DNA of 7,281 nucleotides, from contig JAGBAI010000007.1 of assembly GCA_017939025.1 (NCBI GenBank), positions 1 to 7,281 on the forward strand, given 5' to 3'. This DNA comes from Oscillospiraceae bacterium. Lineage in GTDB: Bacteria; Bacillota_A; Clostridia; Oscillospirales; Oscillospiraceae. Positions 4,195 to 7,281 of this stretch are shown piece by piece (position 1 is the stretch's first letter; each line of letters starts with the position of its first letter). The notes beneath the pieces are model-generated. The model saw nothing but the letters and a program-made list of their open reading frames with translations, was not told the origin of the DNA and searched no databases. Position numbers and translations under genes: made by a program.

Positions 4195-6288
4195 ATGAAG
4201 TTAATTATCGCAGAAAAACCGAGTGTAGCAAAATCTATCGCTTTGGCCCTGGGTGCAGCATCCAGGGCCGATGGCTTTTATGAGGGTAACGGTCTGATCG
4301 TTTCCTGGTGTGTGGGCCATCTGGTGTCCCCGATGGATGCAGCCAGTTATGATGAACACTATAAAAAGTGGCGTTATGATGATCTGCCCATCCTCCCGGA
4401 GCCCTTCCGCTATGTACTGGCACCGGGTAAGGAGGATGCCTACCACAATCTCCGCAGCCTTATGAACCGTACCGATGTGGATACCATTGTCAACGCCTGT
4501 GACGCAGGCCGTGAAGGTGAGCTGATCTTCCGGCTGGTCTACGGCATGACCGGATGCACAAAGCCGGTGGAACGCCTTTGGATCTCGTCCATGGAGGACA
4601 GCGCCATCCGGGAAGGTTTTAAGGAACTGCGCCCCGGCAACGAATACGATGCACTCTACCATAGTGCCCTGTGCCGTCAGAAAGCGGACTGGCTGGTGGG
4701 TATCAACGCTACCCGTCTGTTCTCCGTTCTGTACCACCGCACCCTGAATGTAGGCCGTGTCCAGACGCCTACCCTGGCAATGCTGGTGGAGCGTGACGGT
4801 AAAATTTCTACATTCAAAAAGGAGAAATTCCATCATGTGAAGCTGGATCTGAACGGCATTGAAGTTCTGTCTGAACGCTTCCAGCATCTTGCCCAGGCGC
4901 AGTCTGCCTTGGTGAATTGCTCTGAAAGTGAAGTGGTCTGTACTTCTGTGACCAAGGAGCAGAAGAAGGAAAATCCCCCGAAGCTCTATGACCTGACCAC
5001 CTTGCAGCGGGAAGCAAACCGGATCTTCGGATATACGGCAAAGCAGACTTTGGAATCTGCCCAATCCCTCTACGAAAAGAAGCTGCTGACCTATCCCCGT
5101 ACTGACAGCCGATACTTGACTGCGGATATGGAAGAAACCGCAACCGTCCTTGTCCATCTGGCGGCAAAGCGGCCTCCCTTCGATGCTTGCAGCAATTTCT
5201 ATCCCCTGGTATCCCTGACCATTTCCGATAAGGATGTGACGGATCACCATGCTATCATCCCCACCATGGAGTTGGAAAAGACAGATATCAAGCTGCTTCC
5301 TGTGGGTGAGCGTAACCTTCTGCTGCTGGTCTGCTGCAAGCTGCTGTGTGCGGTGGCAAATCCTCATATCTATGATGTGGTAACTGCCACCTTCGAGTGC
5401 GGCGGGTACGACTTCACCGTAAAGGGCAAGCGTAATTTTGTGGAGGGCTGGCGGGAGATCCACCGTATTTTCCGTTCCTCCCTGAAAGATGCCCCGGAGG
5501 ATGAAGAAGCCGCTGGTGACTTCGCGGAGTTCACCCAGGGGCAAACCTTCCATGATGTGAAAGTGACCATCTGTGAGCGTTTTACCGCTCCACCCAAGCC
5601 CTACACCGAAGATACCTTGCTCTCTGCCATGGAGACCGCAGGTAAGGAGGATATGCCGGAAGATGCAGAACGCAAGGGCCTGGGCACCCCGGCGACCAGG
5701 GCAGCCATCATCGAAAAACTGGTGGCAGCCGGTTTCGTGGAGCGCAAGGGCAAATCCCTGATCCCCACCAAGGACGGTATCAATCTGGTCACGGTGCTTC
5801 CGGAACCGCTGACCTCTCCTATGCTGACGGCAGAATGGGAGCAGCAGCTTACCGCCATTGCCAGAGGCGAGGCGGACCCGGACACCTTCACCGATGGAAT
5901 CTGCAATATGGTCCGGGAGCTGGCCAGGAAATATACCGGTATCTCTGAGGAAGGCCAGAAGCTCTTTGCGCCTGACAGGGAGATCATCGGCTGCTGTCCC
6001 CGCTGCGGCAAGCCGGTGTATGAAGGCAAGAAAAACTTTGCCTGTTCCGACCGGGCCTGCAGCTTCGTTCTGTGGAAGCAGGACCGTTTCTGGACCTCCC
6101 GGAAGAAGGAGCTGACAAAGAAGATGGCGGCGGATCTTCTGAAACGGGGCCGCACAGCAGTCAAGGGTATGTGGTCTGAAAAGAAGGGCGACACCTACGA
6201 CGCAACGGTGGTTCTGGACGATACTGGCGGCAAGTTCGTGAAATTCAAGATGGAGTTCCCAAAGAAACGCAAACCGGCTGCAGAGTAA
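4195..6288 (+). CDS. topB: Type IA DNA topoisomerase (topoisomerase III) of the ICE
   Basis: This 697-residue enzyme relaxes or decatenates DNA by passing one strand through a transient break, probably during processing or replication of the transferred ICE strand. The N-terminal TOPRIM domain has IIAEKPSVAKSIA (Glu7 in AEKPS) and DAGREGELIFRLVY with acidic residues Asp103, Glu107 and Glu109. NVGRVQTPTLAML is also present. The active-site Tyr300 lies in LLTYPRTDSRYL, followed by TDHHAIIPT. GLGTPATRAAIIEKL begins at residue 495. A C-terminal zinc ribbon has CPRC (Cys601, Cys604) with Cys617 and Cys622. Length and motifs match plasmid and ICE TopB proteins, and all key residues are intact. AAAGGA at 4181-4186 lies eight bases before ATG 4195. 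I see no convincing plus-strand promoter just upstream, so it probably depends on read-through from the operon across the minus-strand module. Confidence 0.95.
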   Translation: MKLIIAEKPSVAKSIALALGAASRADGFYEGNGLIVSWCVGHLVSPMDAASYDEHYKKWRYDDLPILPEPFRYVLAPGKEDAYHNLRSLMNRTDVDTIVNACDAGREGELIFRLVYGMTGCTKPVERLWISSMEDSAIREGFKELRPGNEYDALYHSALCRQKADWLVGINATRLFSVLYHRTLNVGRVQTPTLAMLVERDGKISTFKKEKFHHVKLDLNGIEVLSERFQHLAQAQSALVNCSESEVVCTSVTKEQKKENPPKLYDLTTLQREANRIFGYTAKQTLESAQSLYEKKLLTYPRTDSRYLTADMEETATVLVHLAAKRPPFDACSNFYPLVSLTISDKDVTDHHAIIPTMELEKTDIKLLPVGERNLLLLVCCKLLCAVANPHIYDVVTATFECGGYDFTVKGKRNFVEGWREIHRIFRSSLKDAPEDEEAAGDFAEFTQGQTFHDVKVTICERFTAPPKPYTEDTLLSAMETAGKEDMPEDAERKGLGTPATRAAIIEKLVAAGFVERKGKSLIPTKDGINLVTVLPEPLTSPMLTAEWEQQLTAIARGEADPDTFTDGICNMVRELARKYTGISEEGQKLFAPDREIIGCCPRCGKPVYEGKKNFACSDRACSFVLWKQDRFWTSRKKELTKKMAADLLKRGRTAVKGMWSEKKGDTYDATVVLDDTGGKFVKFKMEFPKKRKPAAE

Positions 6289-6294
6289 GGAGGT
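6286..6294 (+). promoter_or_regulatory. Strong ribosome binding site of ardA
   Basis: TAAGGAGGT begins in the topB stop codon and ends seven bases before ATG 6302. It is the strongest Shine-Dalgarno match in the window and fixes the start. High translation fits a protein needed quickly on entry into a recipient. Confidence 0.9.
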
Positions 6295-6301
6295 CTGACC
6301 T

Positions 6302-7281
6302 ATGCGGAAGTTTTACGGAGTAGGCGACGATGTGCCTTTCCAGGTATATATCACCCCGCTGGACAATGAGAAAACCACCGGAGAATGGGTATCCTTTCCC
6401 ACCACCCCGGAGGCCGTGAAGGAATTGTTCCTTCGTCTGGATATCGGACCTTCCGACTGGAACATTATCAATGTGGAATGTAATGTTTACGGTATCCGGG
6501 ATGTGGTCTGGCAGTGTGAAAGTCTGGACGAGCTGAATTATCTGGCTGCAAAGCTGGAAGGTTTAAGCGACGGGGAGCTTGCTGAGTATCAGGCTATTAT
6601 TGAGATCGAAGAACATAACGATTGTGTTCAGGAACTTATCAATCTGGCGGACAATCTGGATTGTTACAGCATTGAGGCTGAAATCTCTGACTATGATGAT
6701 CTGGCCCGTTATGTTCTGTATGACCGTGACAGTTATTCCTATAACCGCAACACTCTGGATGCCTTGGAGGACTACATTGACTTTGAAGCCTTTGGCAGGT
6801 CTGTTGCCCAAGGCGAAGGCGGCGTTCTTGCGGATGCCTGTTATGTATGTCCTTCCGGCTGTTCCTTCGTGGAGAACTACAACGGCAATCCCGCCACGAT
6901 CCCGGAGGAATACCGGGTAACACAGAAAATCGTTGTCCCGGAATTGACAGAGGATGAAAGGCTGGATAAGGCTATTTCCCTAGCCATGAGCCTTGACCGC
7001 TTCTTCCGGGAATTTGACAAGGACTATGCCGCCAAATTCCCGGAGGCGCAAATCAAGCAGGAACTGATCTGTGATGATCTGTACGCCGGAAAAATCGCTG
7101 CCATTGAAGCCATGCTGGACGATTTGGGACAAAGGGAACACGATGTTTTGCCCCAGGAGCTTGCAGAATACAAGGCTGCGATCCGCTATGATCCCAGCAA
7201 GGATATCCAGGAGACCATGACCGTTCTGGTAGTAGAACCCAGAAAACCACCCTATACGGCGGAGATCCCGGTGGGTCTGGA
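6302..7281 (+). CDS. ardA: ArdA antirestriction protein with extended C-terminus and DUF3846 domain (3' truncated)
   Basis: The frame is open from ATG 6302 to the window end, at least 326 residues. Residues 1 to about 185 fit ArdA, an acidic DNA mimic that blocks type I restriction enzymes and protects DNA entering a new host. The N-terminus FQVYITPLDNEKTTGEWVSF and the later YIDFEAFGRSVAQGEGG (158 on) match the pattern seen in Tn916 ArdA, and the stretch between is very rich in Asp and Glu. Tn916 ArdA ends near this point, at about 166 residues. Here the chain goes on with Cys residues (CYVCPSGC, about 184-191), then an alpha-helical region at about 214-290 (SLAMSLDRFFREFDKDYAAKF, DDLYAGKIAAIEAMLDDLG) of a type often fused in ICE proteins. 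It ends in TMTVLVVEPRKPPYTAEI from about 305, which looks like the start of DUF3846. An in-frame ATG at 7217 with AGGAG just before it could allow separate translation of that domain. Confidence 0.82.
   Translation, partial: MRKFYGVGDDVPFQVYITPLDNEKTTGEWVSFPTTPEAVKELFLRLDIGPSDWNIINVECNVYGIRDVVWQCESLDELNYLAAKLEGLSDGELAEYQAIIEIEEHNDCVQELINLADNLDCYSIEAEISDYDDLARYVLYDRDSYSYNRNTLDALEDYIDFEAFGRSVAQGEGGVLADACYVCPSGCSFVENYNGNPATIPEEYRVTQKIVVPELTEDERLDKAISLAMSLDRFFREFDKDYAAKFPEAQIKQELICDDLYAGKIAAIEAMLDDLGQREHDVLPQELAEYKAAIRYDPSKDIQETMTVLVVEPRKPPYTAEIPVGL

Noticed and set aside
4201..5553. 450-codon open frame on the minus strand opposite topB
   Set aside because: It mirrors a well-supported topoisomerase with intact motifs; its composition is the usual shadow pattern, rich in His, Gln and Cys, with no recognisable domain, promoter or ribosome site.
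1..7281. CRISPR arrays, tRNA or rRNA genes, insertion sequences, ICE attachment sites
   Set aside because: I see no repeat-spacer pattern, cloverleaf, transposase, integrase or terminal repeats; the window appears internal to the element.

Overview
The window is a piece of the conjugation operon of an integrative and conjugative element (ICE) of the Tn1549 / C. difficile CTn type. Moderate GC, strong AAGGAG ribosome sites, short start-stop overlaps and the protein families all point to a Firmicute host, most likely a gut Clostridia member (Oscillospirales or Lachnospirales). I identified everything by recalling family motifs; no search was run.

Main layout (+ strand). 3-173: C-terminal end of an unrecognised upstream gene, overlapping the next by ATGA. 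170-2206: CD1108-family cell-wall hydrolase with a membrane anchor and a C-terminal NlpC/P60 domain, the peptidoglycan-opening part of the transfer machine. 2217-2942: PP-loop protein of the PAPS-reductase family, an unusual enzyme for this place. 2939-3232: small coiled-coil DUF4315 protein, starting at TTG inside a TTGA overlap. 3222-3905: DUF4366 / CD1107-family secreted and anchored protein. 4195-6288: type IA topoisomerase (topoisomerase III). 6302 to the window end: ArdA antirestriction protein with an extended C-terminus that enters a DUF3846 domain. Together these genes breach the wall, support the mating channel, handle transferred DNA and protect it from restriction in the recipient.

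The most interesting part is the A+T-rich gap between the DUF4366 gene and topB (about 3904-4176), which reads as a compact transcription unit on the minus strand. It has a near-consensus promoter (4175-4148), a Shine-Dalgarno site, a small hydrophobic protein resembling Fst/TxpA-type type I toxins (start at 4120), a second minus-strand promoter (3996-3969) made from a diverged copy of the first, a predicted RNA of about 57 nt with two hairpins, and a strong intrinsic terminator (3938-3904). I see no stop codon in the toxin frame before the terminator, so the mRNA may be nonstop, or the frame may depend on two 7-base homopolymers. The whole unit is antisense to any read-through transcript of the conjugation operon, which suggests a toxin-antitoxin-like or regulatory module. 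That function is inference.
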